Part shown: one piece after another, positions 10,133-20,980 of the stretch | How the letters are laid out: each line of letters begins with the position of its first letter | Numbering within the stretch: position 1 is the first letter of the stretch | Notes under the pieces: generated by a model | The model's input: only the letters and a program-made list of their open reading frames with translations | Told to the model about the DNA's origin: nothing | Database searches by the model: none | Assembly: GCA_900169235.1 (NCBI GenBank) | Contig: FWCC01000233.1 | Span: 5,536 to 69,535, forward strand | DNA: 64,000 nt | Source: Zarea fungicola | Lineage: Eukaryota; Ascomycota; Sordariomycetes; Hypocreales; Cordycipitaceae | Direction of reading: 5' to 3' | Position numbers and translations under genes: made by a program

Positions 10133-11896
10133 TTAATACTGTTGGATACGATGCTTCGAGCTGTTCAAGCCAGGAAAGATCCCACGCCGCCCTAAATGCT
10201 CTTGATATATCCTATACTCAATCTCACTAGAGGGATCAGGGTACTCAGGAAGCGGCTCTCTGCTCTCCAAATACCAAGGTAACGAGTCTGAGACGGAAAA
10301 CAGACTTCGTTTTTGGCCTTGCTTTGCGTCATGCTCCAGAATGAGATTAGCTGTGTGCCAGTGCCTTGCCCTTGTTGCCTGTATAAGTGCATCTTGTCGC
10401 TCCTTAGCACTTGATAACTTGAGTAGATGCTCAACATATTCGATACACGCCAATCCACCTGCTGCGGCATTGGCCAGCGCTCGCGAGTTTTCCCATTCCG
10501 CCGATTCAAGTTCAATCTTCCCTGAATGTAGCAGTGTTTCGACAATTGGCTTATTCCCGAGCCGCAACGCTTTACCCAGCTCTGGTGCTCGGATGGGGAA
10601 TCCATACCGAACCAGGTGCTCAACAATGCCCGCATTTTGCGCTTCAATTGCGTCTAGTAACGGAGACTGGATGAACTGCAGCGTAACTTTGATATCAATC
10701 GGACGAGAAAGGAGGGCTGCGACTGTGCGAACGCAGCCCGACTCTACTGCCAAGTGAAGGGCGGAGCGTTCTTTGTGGTCCCTTCCACCGAGGCTTAACA
10801 TTGTATCGCGGAGCAAACGATTGACGACTTCATGTCGGCCGTACTTGCAGGCAAGAAAAAGGGGATACCCATGTTCGTTCCGATCGACGCTGCAGGTATT
10901 AACGTCGACCCGCGCCTCCACAAGCATCTGGACAATGTCCACGTAGTTGTGCACAATGGCGTATGTGAGTGGTCTCCACTTGGTGCCTCTGTCTTTTTGG
11001 TTTAGCTGACGTCCTGTTTTGATTAAACTCCCAGCTAGCTCAATGTTTCCATCATAAAGGGCGCGCAGTAACTCTGTTGGGCCTCCATTGTTGTTCTTCC
11101 TAGCACGGACTGGGCTGGGCTGAATGTAAGCGTCGCTGGTATGCTCTTCGCTGTCGACTGGGCGTTTTCTGAACGCCTCAGCTGTGTTCCACTTCTTATC
11201 GGGCGGAAACACGTCTTCTGTCTTTTCTGTCTCCGCATCAGATAATTCCTTTATTTCTGGAGTACCAGCACAGAGATTTGGAGCCGGCGGTGACTCAAAC
11301 GGCGGCACGTTGTTTGCCACTGTATTCTCGCCACCAGAGTTTTTCGTCTTGGCCCTTTTCCGGACTGGGCCGTCTGATTCCGCTCCTGGTGCACCGGGAT
11401 TATGTTGGGAAGCTGGGCTAGGCCGTTCATCAGAGAGCATCTTGTGTTCATTTTTTCTCTGCGAATGCATTGCCTCGATCGTTTCTTGCTTCTTTGTGCT
11501 CTGATGTAGCGTAATACCAGCTTTCTCGCTTCGCCGTCTGGTTTTATTGAAGTCGGTATCGACATTCATGATGGTGGCTGTTCCAGAGTCTCCCGTTTCA
11601 TCCTCTGAACCAGGCAGATCTGCCAAAGGGCTCGCTGCTTTGCGTTGTTGATAGCATGCCGTTGCTTCCACATTGCTGGTCGTCTGGCTCTTATGTAGGC
11701 AGATGTAATCCCCCGGTGGGATGTTATTGTTCTGTTGATTGCCCAAAATCTCGTGTTGGACCGTCTCCTTGCATCGGTCGGTCCCCGTGTTGGGCTGATC
11801 TGAATCTTGGTTCAACATAAGTTGCCTCCAGTCGCGACCTGTATCAGTACCAGCCGCAATGATTCTAGTCTCAGGGTGTTTATCGGTCGAAACCAT
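10133..11896 (-). CDS. Ankyrin-repeat protein with a long disordered N-terminus
   Basis: 587 residues from an ATG at 11896, no intron needed. Residues 1-270 are disordered, charged and rich in Ser, Thr, Glu and Asn, with a basic cluster (VRKRAKTK) that could act as a nuclear signal. Residues about 275-530 carry ankyrin units: ELLRALYDGNIELAGSLIK, RPLTYAIVHNYVDIVQMLV, YPLFLACKYGRHEVVNRLL, SALHLAVESGCVRTVAALL, then weaker units. Ankyrin repeats bind other proteins. No F-box, NACHT or catalytic domain is visible, so the role is open. These repeats are common in lineage-specific fungal families. Confidence 0.75.
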   Translation of the reverse strand: MVSTDKHPETRIIAAGTDTGRDWRQLMLNQDSDQPNTGTDRCKETVQHEILGNQQNNNIPPGDYICLHKSQTTSNVEATACYQQRKAASPLADLPGSEDETGDSGTATIMNVDTDFNKTRRRSEKAGITLHQSTKKQETIEAMHSQRKNEHKMLSDERPSPASQHNPGAPGAESDGPVRKRAKTKNSGGENTVANNVPPFESPPAPNLCAGTPEIKELSDAETEKTEDVFPPDKKWNTAEAFRKRPVDSEEHTSDAYIQPSPVRARKNNNGGPTELLRALYDGNIELAGSLIKTGRQLNQKDRGTKWRPLTYAIVHNYVDIVQMLVEARVDVNTCSVDRNEHGYPLFLACKYGRHEVVNRLLRDTMLSLGGRDHKERSALHLAVESGCVRTVAALLSRPIDIKVTLQFIQSPLLDAIEAQNAGIVEHLVRYGFPIRAPELGKALRLGNKPIVETLLHSGKIELESAEWENSRALANAAAGGLACIEYVEHLLKLSSAKERQDALIQATRARHWHTANLILEHDAKQGQKRSLFSVSDSLPWYLESREPLPEYPDPSSEIEYRIYQEHLGRRGIFPGLNSSKHRIQQY

Positions 11897-12552
11897 TGTG
11901 ATGAATAGTTTTCTTCGGCGTGTTGGACTTGTGGAAAGAAATACAAATTCAGGCTGGCAAACGTCACACTCTTATACGTTCCACACGAGCCCGTGTGCTG
12001 CGCGAAAACGAGACCGCAAAGACTCCCCACTAAAGTTATTAGCCAATAACACTTTCGCCAGATAGCCAGGCAGTGGCGTTTCTGCTAGCAGCAAGGCGTG
12101 TGAGGGAGGGTAACCACATCACGAGAGGGGTACCTTTCTCTCGTTCTCTCTGCGAAGAATTACGCCTCACACCTCCCAAGAGAACCTAGCCAAGCCACAT
12201 ATTGCGAGCGGCAGACCTTAAGACATTGCACTGCCGGTCCCTCGCCTGTGAGCGTGTGTTGATTGCATGCTATATATATATGCTTAGATAAGAATTACGC
12301 TAGGCTACGTAACTTACGTGCATGCATTCACAACCGTATTCTGCTTACCACTGAATCGATCCACGAAGCAGAGAGAGCAGCGCGGGAGGAGGAGGAGGCC
12401 ATCATGGCACGAGTTCATTGCATACTCAACTGTGCTGTTATGGGTCGCAGCTAACTAAATTGTGGCACTGTCATAACCGGCTATCCGCTTAGTCGTAGGG
12501 CTTCTCGTTCAATCAAACAACCGGCCAATGTATAGTATGGTACCAAGACCCA
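11897..12552. other. Intergenic, no gene seen
   Basis: It holds the 5' flank of the ankyrin gene and a short GAGGAGGAGG run near 12389. Open frames are short and not protein-like. Confidence 0.45.
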
Positions 12553-13128
12553 TCATCGTTTCATTACCGTAGAATTTTGTAAGTCCCCAGTCAGAGACAG
12601 TCCTTCGCTGGCGTACATATCCCCGAGCTCCGCTCCCTCGAGTATTTGGGCAAACCATGAGACATAAGATACGTAGTTCCAAGCGATACCCTGCGGGACA
12701 CCTTTTTTTTCATAAAATTGGCACATTCTCTCCTGGTTACAGGCAATCATATCAAGCGTGTACCCGTTGGCAAGGGTCAAGTCTTCAACCCAGTCATAGT
12801 ACGACCTCTGGTCACCGGTCTTGGACTGGCGGCGCTGCCAGGCGCTATAAATCATGATGGAAACCTCTCTGGACATTTCAAACGCGAAAGGGGGCGATGT
12901 GGGAAACACCATCTTTGGTGTGGCCGGACGGCCGTGTAAAGAGCAGCCTCCATGCTCGCAAGGCTCAATTGTCGATGAGAGACGTCGGCCCCGCCATTGG
13001 TGTTTGGTTTTTCGCTTTTTATGTTCCTCTTTTTCTGTGGTTTGCTTTTCGTTGATTTTGCGTTGACGGAAACTCAAATCGTCATACGTTTCACCCGTGC
13101 TTCCCCAGTGTGAGCTGTCGTCAGACAT
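12553..13128 (-). CDS. Hypothetical protein, basic N-terminus and helical C-terminus
   Basis: 191 residues from an ATG at 13128. Residues 20-55 are strongly basic (EKEEHKKRKTKHQWRGRR), followed by a short Cys/His patch (CEHGGCSLHG). Residues 85-175 look like a compact helical domain with several aromatics (YYDWVEDLTLANGY, WNYVSYVSWFAQIL). I do not recognise a family. The composition and the single ATG-led frame support a real gene, but its 3' end might be spliced. Confidence 0.5.
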   Translation of the reverse strand: MSDDSSHWGSTGETYDDLSFRQRKINEKQTTEKEEHKKRKTKHQWRGRRLSSTIEPCEHGGCSLHGRPATPKMVFPTSPPFAFEMSREVSIMIYSAWQRRQSKTGDQRSYYDWVEDLTLANGYTLDMIACNQERMCQFYEKKGVPQGIAWNYVSYVSWFAQILEGAELGDMYASEGLSLTGDLQNSTVMKR

Positions 13129-13853
13129 CCTTTCAAGAAAACGTTAGCCAGGCGGCTGTTGCTGATACGACCCACGGAAAGCGACTTGACTTCGTTCAAG
13201 ATTCATGAAATAGATACTATTTCTTAGATACTGCGAACTGGCCTTTAAAAGACAGCTGCATTCATAAGAAAAGCCATTTGCGGCTCAACTGTAAACTGCA
13301 GGAGCGCACATTCTGACCAGTCGCCGGCGCCGAGAACCAAGTTACCTTTTGTAATATGACTTTGATAGCAATATTTATAATATAACCGCCGCTGGAAATA
13401 GCGTCAGCTTTTCTGCATAAGATTTGCAAGCCTGCAGACATCAGTTGTGGAATGTGTCTTCCATGTCTACCCCAAGCCTTTCAGATGACACAACCGCCCT
13501 GTCAAAGCCGCTGGCGGTCCGGATATCTAGCATGGAAAAGAAAAGAGGTTTTATTTACAGAGAATGTCGTTGGGATGAGTGATGAACTAGTTTTTCATCC
13601 ACTTTACAATAACACTTGCCTTTCTCTAACTAGAAGGCAATTGTGTCCTTGAATGTGATAGTTGGCGAGTACGTAGAACTAAGATCCTATAGACACGCTT
13701 AATACAGTATCGTCAGGAGTAGCGGATCTGCATTTTTCCATTGATCTCATCCACATGTTTCGCCACCAGGGCATTTGCGGCAACAGAACCAGCTGCGAAA
13801 ATCGTAAACACTATGTCTTCTGTGTCACACATGTATATACACTAGACCTAATG
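13129..13853. other. Intergenic, no convincing gene
   Basis: AT-rich near 13350-13390. Plus-strand frames at 13452-13652 and from 13755 look random, and the latter is antisense to the Gln-rich frame below. Confidence 0.4.
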
Positions 13854-14375
13854 TCACTGGCAAGACGGTTGGCGCACAGCGGTAGAAGCCTCCCTTTGGT
13901 TGCTCCCATCCATCTGCTGCCGCCGCATCAATTGATCCGTCTGGCCATCGGGTTGATCCATCCAGCCACCGGCTGTCGGTGCTGCACTGCCATGAGTAGG
14001 AAACGGCTGTCTTTGATGCCCACTATCCTCTGTTATTACTGGACTGCTGTCGAGCTGCTGACGCCGCATCGCTTGCTGTTCTTTTTGCTGCAAGCTTCTG
14101 CCGCCAGGAATGCAATGGCGGTGTCCAATACTCCGCATGGCGAGTTGTTGCTGTCGCGCACGACGCTGCTCAGCGTGTGTCTGCTCGGTAATCACCTCTG
14201 TCTTCACTTGCGCCAGGAAGAGACGTGCGGTCGAAAGACACGCATTCCTGCTACTTCGCGCCCCTACCCTATCAACCACGCCTGCGGGTTGACCTGCTAT
14301 GTTGGGCGGTGTGCGAGGCTGGTCCGTACGCGTCGCATCCTGTCCGGATTGGCTGCAGGGAGTTGACGCCGGCAT
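13854..14375 (-). CDS. Gln/Arg-rich disordered hypothetical protein
   Basis: 173 residues from an ATG at 14375. Composition is dominated by Gln, Arg, Ser and Ala, with QQ runs and two similar MRRQQLDSS / MRRQQMDGS segments about 50 residues apart. A helical stretch (FLAQVKTEVITEQTHAEQRR) is the only ordered-looking part. The plus strand carries a competing open frame of similar length, but the repeated MRRQQ unit and the ATG favour the minus strand. No family recognised. It could be a regulatory scaffold or a chance frame in repetitive DNA. Confidence 0.4.
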   Translation of the reverse strand: MPASTPCSQSGQDATRTDQPRTPPNIAGQPAGVVDRVGARSSRNACLSTARLFLAQVKTEVITEQTHAEQRRARQQQLAMRSIGHRHCIPGGRSLQQKEQQAMRRQQLDSSPVITEDSGHQRQPFPTHGSAAPTAGGWMDQPDGQTDQLMRRQQMDGSNQREASTAVRQPSCQ

Positions 14376-14867
14376 TTACAACGCTTCAACCAATATCAGG
14401 CAGCGAGCTGTGTATTATTAACGTGACTGATTTCTTGGGCGACTAGTGCTTCTGTCCACGGACTGTAAAGGTAGATTGTGATTTCGCACACCATTCCGAC
14501 CTCAAGTCTCCATATGACACGACTATCCTGCCACGGTTTGTCATGGCCGTTACCGCCAGATCTGGCTGTATTGAAGCCAAACTACGCTGTTTACCAGTAC
14601 GCACACCTTCACAGAAAGAGATCTAAATTACTTAATTTTCTTAGATCCGGTTTTAAATCTTTTTCCAGGTTTGGACACTCAATGGCAAACAGGCCACGTC
14701 TATGGGGCCAAGCAGTTCGGATCCAAGAACAGTTCCAGCGCCATCTTTTGAGGATTTTAAACAGTACAGAAGTAGCCTGTCAGAGATATATATCTGCTAC
14801 AGTCCCCTATATTGATATTGATATTACACAGAAAAATACTTTCTCAGTATAGCGCATTCAATAGAGC
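14376..14867. other. Intergenic, no gene seen
   Basis: 5' flank of the gene at 14868. No repeat or RNA gene seen. Confidence 0.4.
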
Positions 14868-15457
14868 ATGAACGTTCTGGACATTTTTGACGTCCCTCTA
14901 GGGTCACAAAGAGGGACCCACGAGTATATTTGGGAAACGCTTCTCGACAGGGATATTATCTCCGTCGAAAAAGAGCTCGGGGACAATGGAAACATGGTTT
15001 TCATTGGCCATGGCTTAAAGAGGCTTGAGAAGCTGTGTAAGATAGACCGGGATGTCCATACCAGCAACAGGGAGGATAAAATCTGCTGAAGCTGTTCACC
15101 TCATGCTGGTTTCGCTCTTCAACGAACAATATGTTGACCGCCCGAAGCCAACTTCTATGGTTTTTGGTAAGACACGTATTAATATCAATGAAAGTGTTGA
15201 GACGAACAAAATGGCCGTTAAAAGTAGATGTTCTAGCGAAGTATATTCAGCGCAATGACTCTAGGATGGACTCTTGGGCCGCAGGGAAACACCAACGCTC
15301 TTATAGTACCTGTGTTGCCTACCTCCGCGATAACGAATGGAAATATGACGAAGTACCTGTGACTGAAACTGAGTGCAGTTACAACGGGGGTAAGCGCTAC
15401 ACTTACGAGATAGAGCTCCGACAGCGTTCCGGTCCCGGAACTTCTGTCAAGCTATAG
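14868..15457 (+). CDS. Hypothetical protein (3 exons)
   Basis: Exons 14868-15036, 15092-15166 and 15225-15457 join in phase to 158 residues. Both donors are GTAAGA-type, and the second intron has an ATTAAT branch. The first intron's acceptor (CTGAAG) is weak and may be misplaced. The N-terminus is acidic and helical (HEYIWETLLDRDIISVEKEL). The C-terminal exon is rich in aromatics and charge (STCVAYLRDNEWKYDEV, KRYTYEIELRQRS), like a beta-strand domain. No signal peptide and no recognised family. Stop codons in all single frames, resolved by plausible introns, are the main evidence. Confidence 0.5.
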
Positions 15458-16001
15458 CAGACACCATAGGTACCTGTGTGTGACGAACACCTACACCGTC
15501 AGGCCAGGGAGCAGAAGATTAGGCAATTGGAGCGATTCTAGCAACAATAGTAGGCGTAATAGCAGTCTGTATAGCGTTTGTTACACACAGGTGCCTGTGC
15601 CAGCACCCACCACTCCACTACAGGATGTGGTCGGTGTTCACATGTAGAGGACTAGTCAAGATAACAAAGGAAGGAATTCCTAAAGTTTTTACTTTATTTA
15701 CCAGAGAGGACGCACTGTTGGATTGGACTCGCAGCAGAAGTTTGACGCGTGTAATTACCCCTGCGATGGCGCGTAAATTAATAAAGAATTCAGTACTCTA
15801 GACTAGTTCGACTAGTTCCTGCTTGTATTGTGCTAAACAACATAGGACCTGCGTTTCGATTGGCAGGAAGAAGAATCTTCACCTCCCGAGATCAGCCGTG
15901 AGATCTCAATAACTCAAGGCCAAGATATCCACCACGCTCTTATACACCTCCGCTGAACTGACCGCACCATCACTCAAACGAGAAGGCAATACGGGTCTTC
16001 T
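15458..16001. other. Intergenic, no gene seen
   Basis: A small ACTAGT-type palindrome pair lies near 15800-15815. Nothing else identifiable. Confidence 0.45.
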
Positions 16002-17376
16002 CTAAGCTACAGTCTTGACAGCCTCCACAGCGGTGCCGGCGGTGCCTCCATCTTCCGTGTTCAAGTCTACATTGCGTTGAGGGAAGGAAGGGTGGAACGC
16101 GGAGGCCACTGCCGGCGGCAGACGGGGGACAGGCATAGACCCATGCAAAAAGGGATAATTTGATGCTCTACTTGGCAAAGCATTATCAAACGCTTGGGAC
16201 GACGTGTACTGACGGGTGTACGCAGTAATTGCATTATTGATGCAGGCATCTACGGCCGAGATTCTATGCCTGGTTAGAGGACGTTGTATTGAAAGTGGTA
16301 AAAGCCATACCTGAGACGTGAGGCCAATATCTCGAATTTATTGCTGCATTGCTTTTGATTTTGAAGCACTGATTTGTAACGCATCGTTTCCTTAACAAAA
16401 CGCAATGCACGGTGCTGAGCCGCGTGAAGTCCCGCGTTGTACAAGTGAAACCACGGCCAAAGCTCCACGATATTCACCGTAACATCCATGACACCAGAAA
16501 CGGATCGTAATTCGGCCAGAGGACCCTTCGGTGGCGAAGGCATTCGGTGTGCTTCAATGCTCATTTTCTTCTCGACAATACGAACACGTTTCAAATACCT
16601 CTCCCTCATACTCGGTAATCCAAAGGCCTCAGCCAAGCTTTTGTCGCAAGGTGGCGGAAGTCCGGGCGTTATCAGCGGATCGTACGGAAAGACTGCCATT
16701 TCCCTAGTACGTAGTTAGCATGTTTGGACGTATCACGGTCAGAGCACTGCTCCTCATCAAAAGAGCATACCAACACAAAAGAATACAGCTCCATATCGTG
16801 ATCAGACCCTTCGGGCTAAACTGCGCGTAGCAACCTTTGTACTTCCTGGACGCAATATTAGAGTCGCCGAGATAACATGTGAACAATATCTTACTTCAAC
16901 ACAGAGCGGCACACTTGAACGAGAAATGTATGGTCCTCAGTCGTATTCGAGCCACGGCTAATGCTATAAAGGTATCGCAGGGCTGCCAGTCTCAGCCTTT
17001 GCCACAACGGCAGCTCACCGTGGGGAAGGTCTTTCAACCTGGGATTGAATTCGTGAGGGTACTTTAGATATTGAACCGTGGAGAGGTTTTGCCCGATAGC
17101 GTACACGTAATCCAAGGCTTGTTTTTCATACTGGAGCAGTTTGCGATACACAGTTCCCGTCTGATCGAAATTCTGGACGGAATCCCAGAAAATTGGATAC
17201 TGGGAGAGCACCTGTTCAGAGGTCGTCTCTAGCCAACGGATAAGAACTGGGTAGCAGGACGCGTGCGCGACTGAGCCGCGACGTTGCCGCACGCCGGCAG
17301 GTGTAAAGGGATGCATGCTGGCGTAACTAAGGCTAGCGCCGGTGAAGAAGCTGTTCAGGATGCATTCGGTGGACAT
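16002..17376 (-). CDS. Hypothetical helical protein (3 exons)
   Basis: Exons 16895-17376, 16311-16703 and 16002-16263 give 378 residues in phase. Intron 1 (191 nt) has donor GTAAGATA and a textbook TGCTAAC branch before TAG. Intron 2 (47 nt) has GTATGG and CTCTAAC. Exon 1 encodes a helical domain (ETTSEQVLSQYPIFWDSV, YRKLLQYEKQALDYVYAI, LWQRLRLAALRYLYSI). Exon 2 has VRIVEKKMSIEAHRMP and a helical WPWFHLYNAGLHAAQHRAL. The C-terminus is Pro/Ala-rich and disordered. No signal peptide or catalytic motif, and the family is not recognised. An upstream in-frame extension from 17571 exists, but the ATG at 17376 has better context. Confidence 0.65.
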
Positions 17377-17935
17377 GGTTGAAGAAAAAAAAACTACCAG
17401 TAGATGAAAAAAAAATAGATACTGAGGACGTCGGCGACAGGGCAATGGGCTGTGACGCGTCGGAGACGACAGTGAGGCAGCGTTCAACGGAATTTTATAT
17501 AGCCCATCAACACGAGGATCCTTCGGCTCCGCCTGCACAGACTCGTCCAGGCCGCGTCCCAGACCATTCATCCAAACGATGTGGAGAAAATAAAAGCAAT
17601 GTCGCCACTCGGATTTCCCCTACATGCACAGAGCGTAGCTGAGGTGTACCCCACGCAAAGCACACCTAGTCTTGGTATATCCTAACAGGTCAAGTGGGCA
17701 AAACGCAAGGCATTCTTGACCGTGTAGCAGAATCGTACCTCCTTCATGCAAACCTCTTATAACGTAACGGCTGAAACTCGGCTGACTCTGTCAATGTTGC
17801 GGCACAGGTAGACTCTTGTCAAGGAGCTTCGACAATTGGAAGTCTCTAAGTTTTTGCTTCAAGTTACTTTACTCCCTTCCGTAGTCCTTGATTTCGATGT
17901 AGAAAGGGTGGAAGGGTCGCCCCAATGCCGGTCGA
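17377..17935. other. Intergenic, no gene seen
   Basis: A-rich runs near 17384-17412 lie just upstream of the previous gene's ATG. No other feature. Confidence 0.4.
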
Positions 17936-18634
17936 TCATTTTATGCCTTCTTCAGTAGACAACCCCATTGCCCTCATGGCACCCTTGAACTCGCACTCAT
18001 TGCTACGGTACAGTGTAAAGGCGGATTCCGCCTGGGTGGCTGTCAGTCGGTTCAAGAAACCAATTGAATTGCAATGCTTCAAGTCCTTCGGGTGTGTAGT
18101 GCCCCGGGTGAGCATTTTGTGATCTGATTCTGGGCTCCGGCCCTTGCTTGGGTCAACGACGTACGTCATTGTTCTCATCACCACCTTCCATCCGGCGGTG
18201 CAGATGCCGCTGCTCCCGCTGCCATTAGCATATGGCTATTTTACCACCGTTTTAGAGGGCGCCCGCCTGCATTGCAGTAGGTTTGTGACCTTTTGAGTTG
18301 CTGCAAGCACCAGGTATTGGATGGCAATATTTGTCTTTTTGAGCTTTAGCGGCTAATCTGCCGCTAGTTGGCAGTAAGAAAACACGGGTAGTAGTACTTG
18401 ATGGACATATTCTCCAGCTGATGCACGACGGTGACAAATTTGAATATGGTTTTCATCTGTTCCAAGGCTTGTGAAAGTGAGGCGACATGTATTCTGTACA
18501 GAAACCAGGGTGCAGGTCTCTGTAAACATAAAATGCGACACGTACGTAGACTGCCAAGCGAGGTGCCGAGGACGGAGGGAGGCTAGGGATTCAGGCGCTC
18601 TGATTGTAGAGGCGCAGGCGTTTTCATGCCCCAT
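17936..18634 (-). CDS. Uncertain small spliced gene
   Basis: Three protein-like minus-strand segments lie in different frames. One runs from an ATG at 18634 (TDENHIQICHRRASAGEYVH). A middle segment has Cys residues (KDKYCHPIPGACSNSKGHK). The last starts after a GCTAATGGCAG acceptor near 18225 and ends at 17936 (ICTAGWKVV, then VVDPSKGRSPESDHKML). The last looks like a small secreted or cysteine-bearing protein exon. I could not find donors that join all three in phase, so boundaries are approximate and the locus may be decayed. Confidence 0.3.
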
Positions 18635-19039
18635 ATTGGGCGCCGGGTAGTGGATAAAGGTACAAGCTAGGCTGGAATGTTAAGTACCACACCTGCGAAG
18701 GGCAATGGACGTATACGACGCAGACAGGAAAGCCAAGTACCCACGCTCGGGCTTAGGTGGCCGAAATGACCAATTGCGCGGTAAGATTCTCGACTCAACA
18801 AGGGGGTCGGCTGGCGCGGAGCCTCGTTGGATATTACCACGATACTCCAAGTCACGCCACGAGGGTATCCTCGCATACCGAAAAGTGAAAAAGGAGAGAG
18901 CGAGCATAAATTTTCTTTCTCTGTGGCCCAGTGCTCTGTGGACGAATATACACTTTCAGATAGGCGGAACCGGACAATAGTACTTGCATATCTCCAATTC
19001 AATTGCATGCACCAACACGCACATTGCTCCACGACAAAT
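18635..19039. other. Intergenic or 3' flank
   Basis: A minus-strand frame (18667-19122) overlaps the end of the next gene in another frame. A GTATTT donor near its stop could extend that gene here, but I found no convincing exon. Confidence 0.3.
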
Positions 19040-19705
19040 TCAAATACGCCAGCGTGACAACTTCCCACCAGCGCGGCGTGCTTCCTGTATAAGACGACTC
19101 CGTGCCTCATCAAATCCGGCAATCACCTCCAAGGGCGGATCGCCCAACTCCACGAGAGGGCCATATTCCTTTCTCTCCGTTCTCTGCCAAAGTTCCACCA
19201 CCTCATAGGGCATGGAAGGAATATGCCCACAACAGCGCACTCCGTAGACCTCCAGAAGATTCAGCTTCAGCTCCAACATCATGGTCCGAATCCCATTCTT
19301 GTCTTTCCCCCAATTGACACATCGACGCTTTTTACTTGGATCCAACTTCCGATGCACAAGAAAAAGATATTGCCACATTTGCTCCTTCTCATTGGCAAAA
19401 ATAGCTCTAGTCATGTCGGCTTCTCGCCACTCCGACACCTCCGCGTTACTCAGGGCATTCGCTAGCGTTTCCAGTTTGACCTTGTCACTCGTCTCCACGT
19501 AGACATACCACCAGGAATTACAGAACTGTTGCTCGCGTAAGAGGCGACACGGGTCTCCTGAGCTGCAATCCTCATCATCTTTTGTGCCACAATCACAGCA
19601 TCTACCACGACGTCGCTCGAGAGGGCACAAAAGAGAACGACGTGTCCTCTGCGACACCCCCATCGCACGTCTCACGCTAGTAACCAACCAGGACCGTAGA
19701 GACAT
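19040..19705 (-). CDS. Hypothetical protein with Cys-rich N-terminal patch
   Basis: 221 residues from an ATG at 19705. A basic start (RRAMGVSQRTRRSLL) precedes a cysteine patch (CCDCGTKDDEDCSSGDPC, about residues 36-53) that might bind metal. A mixed alpha/beta region follows (WWYVYVETSDKVKLETLAN, EKEQMWQYLFLVHRKL, MMLELKLNLLEVYGV), and then the helix FDEARSRLIQEARRA. No family recognised. A 3' intron may be missed, as noted in the adjoining stretch. Confidence 0.55.
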   Translation of the reverse strand: MSLRSWLVTSVRRAMGVSQRTRRSLLCPLERRRGRCCDCGTKDDEDCSSGDPCRLLREQQFCNSWWYVYVETSDKVKLETLANALSNAEVSEWREADMTRAIFANEKEQMWQYLFLVHRKLDPSKKRRCVNWGKDKNGIRTMMLELKLNLLEVYGVRCCGHIPSMPYEVVELWQRTERKEYGPLVELGDPPLEVIAGFDEARSRLIQEARRAGGKLSRWRI

Positions 19706-19767
19706 CTCGTTTCCTTACTATTCGTCGTTTTGCTGCTGTCCCAGAGCGCTTCAAGTAGGATGCCACG

Positions 19768-20470
19768 TCAGAACGGGATGCTGTCTTCTCTGGTCATAAA
19801 GCAGAAAAAGGCATAACGGTGCAACAGATCAATAAAAATGTCAACACGCCTTGGCGATGTCGTGTCTTTTCGCTTATAAAGTAATTCGCACTGATGATGC
19901 TCGATGAAGACAAGAGAAAAAAGACGGGCCAGCATTCGCCCTGTTGTATTTGCCCACACACTCCAAGTTCGGCGTAACCGTCTTGGCCCCGCTCTAGGCA
20001 TACCTACTCATCTCGTATCGTACAAAAAAGGATTAGCTATAAAAGGATCTAAGCGACCAATCTGCACACCACAAGCGTGTTCCATGTTCAAGCCACTGTA
20101 TCCCCCCACAAAGCTCCGTACTTGGGATTGGAGATAGTCTGCCATTTCATTCACACCCCATGTACTCCGTACTTCATTGCAGGAGGTGTGCCAGTACCAA
20201 ACTGGAGGCGCCATTGAAATTAAAAGAGATCAGTTCATTAAACACGTTTGCTATGGCAAAGACTCTTATCATGTACGGTTGCACTTTCCCAGCCGATGAC
20301 GACTCGATCAGATCAGTACCAAGGCGTAGGGCTTCTGCCCAATACAACCCTTACCAGCCAAACTCAGTAGCCAGAGTAAGCCCAATCTGGGTACTGGAAG
20401 CGCTCCGGTTCGATTGCGCCGTGGTTTCTGGCTGGCTTAATGTAATTGGTGGTATGTCGGGGAATATCAT
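19768..20470 (-). pseudogene. Decayed multi-exon gene of unknown family
   Basis: A strong start context (ACCGCC-ATG, 20470) opens a frame with SASSTQIGLTLATEFGW. A TAA follows, and the same frame then continues with GLYWAEALRLGTDLIESS, MIRVFAIANVFNELISFNFN. Later protein-like segments (QSQVRSFVGGYSGLNMEHA; then LARLFSLVFIEHHQCELL to a stop at 19768) can be joined by plausible introns: GTTTGG-GCAG of 64 nt, and GTACGA-GGAG of 63 nt that skips an in-frame TGA. The TAA near 20352 has no intron around it. I read this as a pseudogene or a gene with a nonsense change. Function unknown. Confidence 0.4.
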
Positions 20471-20980
20471 GGCGGTACCTTCCCTTCGCCTTGTCCAGTC
20501 GGCTCAATTCGGATACGGCAGCAAAATTGAAGTGCGTCTTGGCTTGCTGCACTAATTGCCGAAATATACATTCAAATCTTGGACCTGGATTGTGAGTCAG
20601 TCAATGCAAGTGTCAGTACCATTCTCTTTACTGTGCCACAAATGAATAGCTCCAAACAGTCACAGGCTCAAAAAATGGACATATGTGTTCGATAAGACTG
20701 CATGATATCACTACAGTGTATTGCTCGTCATTCTTGGGCGAATTGATACTCTGTACCCTCAACACTAACGACGTTAATTGCCCATCCTATGAATAGTTAG
20801 TATGAAAATGTCCCCCAACTAGTGGAGCGTACCTATATATATAGAAGCGGCAGTCCTTGGGGAGCTTGGGGAGCATGTCGCGTAGAAATGGAACCCATAG
20901 ATAAGGTAAGAGTCACAGCTTGCCCCATAGTTTCCACTGTGCGTAGTTAGCACAGGCATGAGAGAGAGTACGAGGCGAAC
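20471..20980. other. Intergenic, no gene seen
   Basis: It contains a short TATATATATA box near 20832-20842. No other signal. Confidence 0.45.
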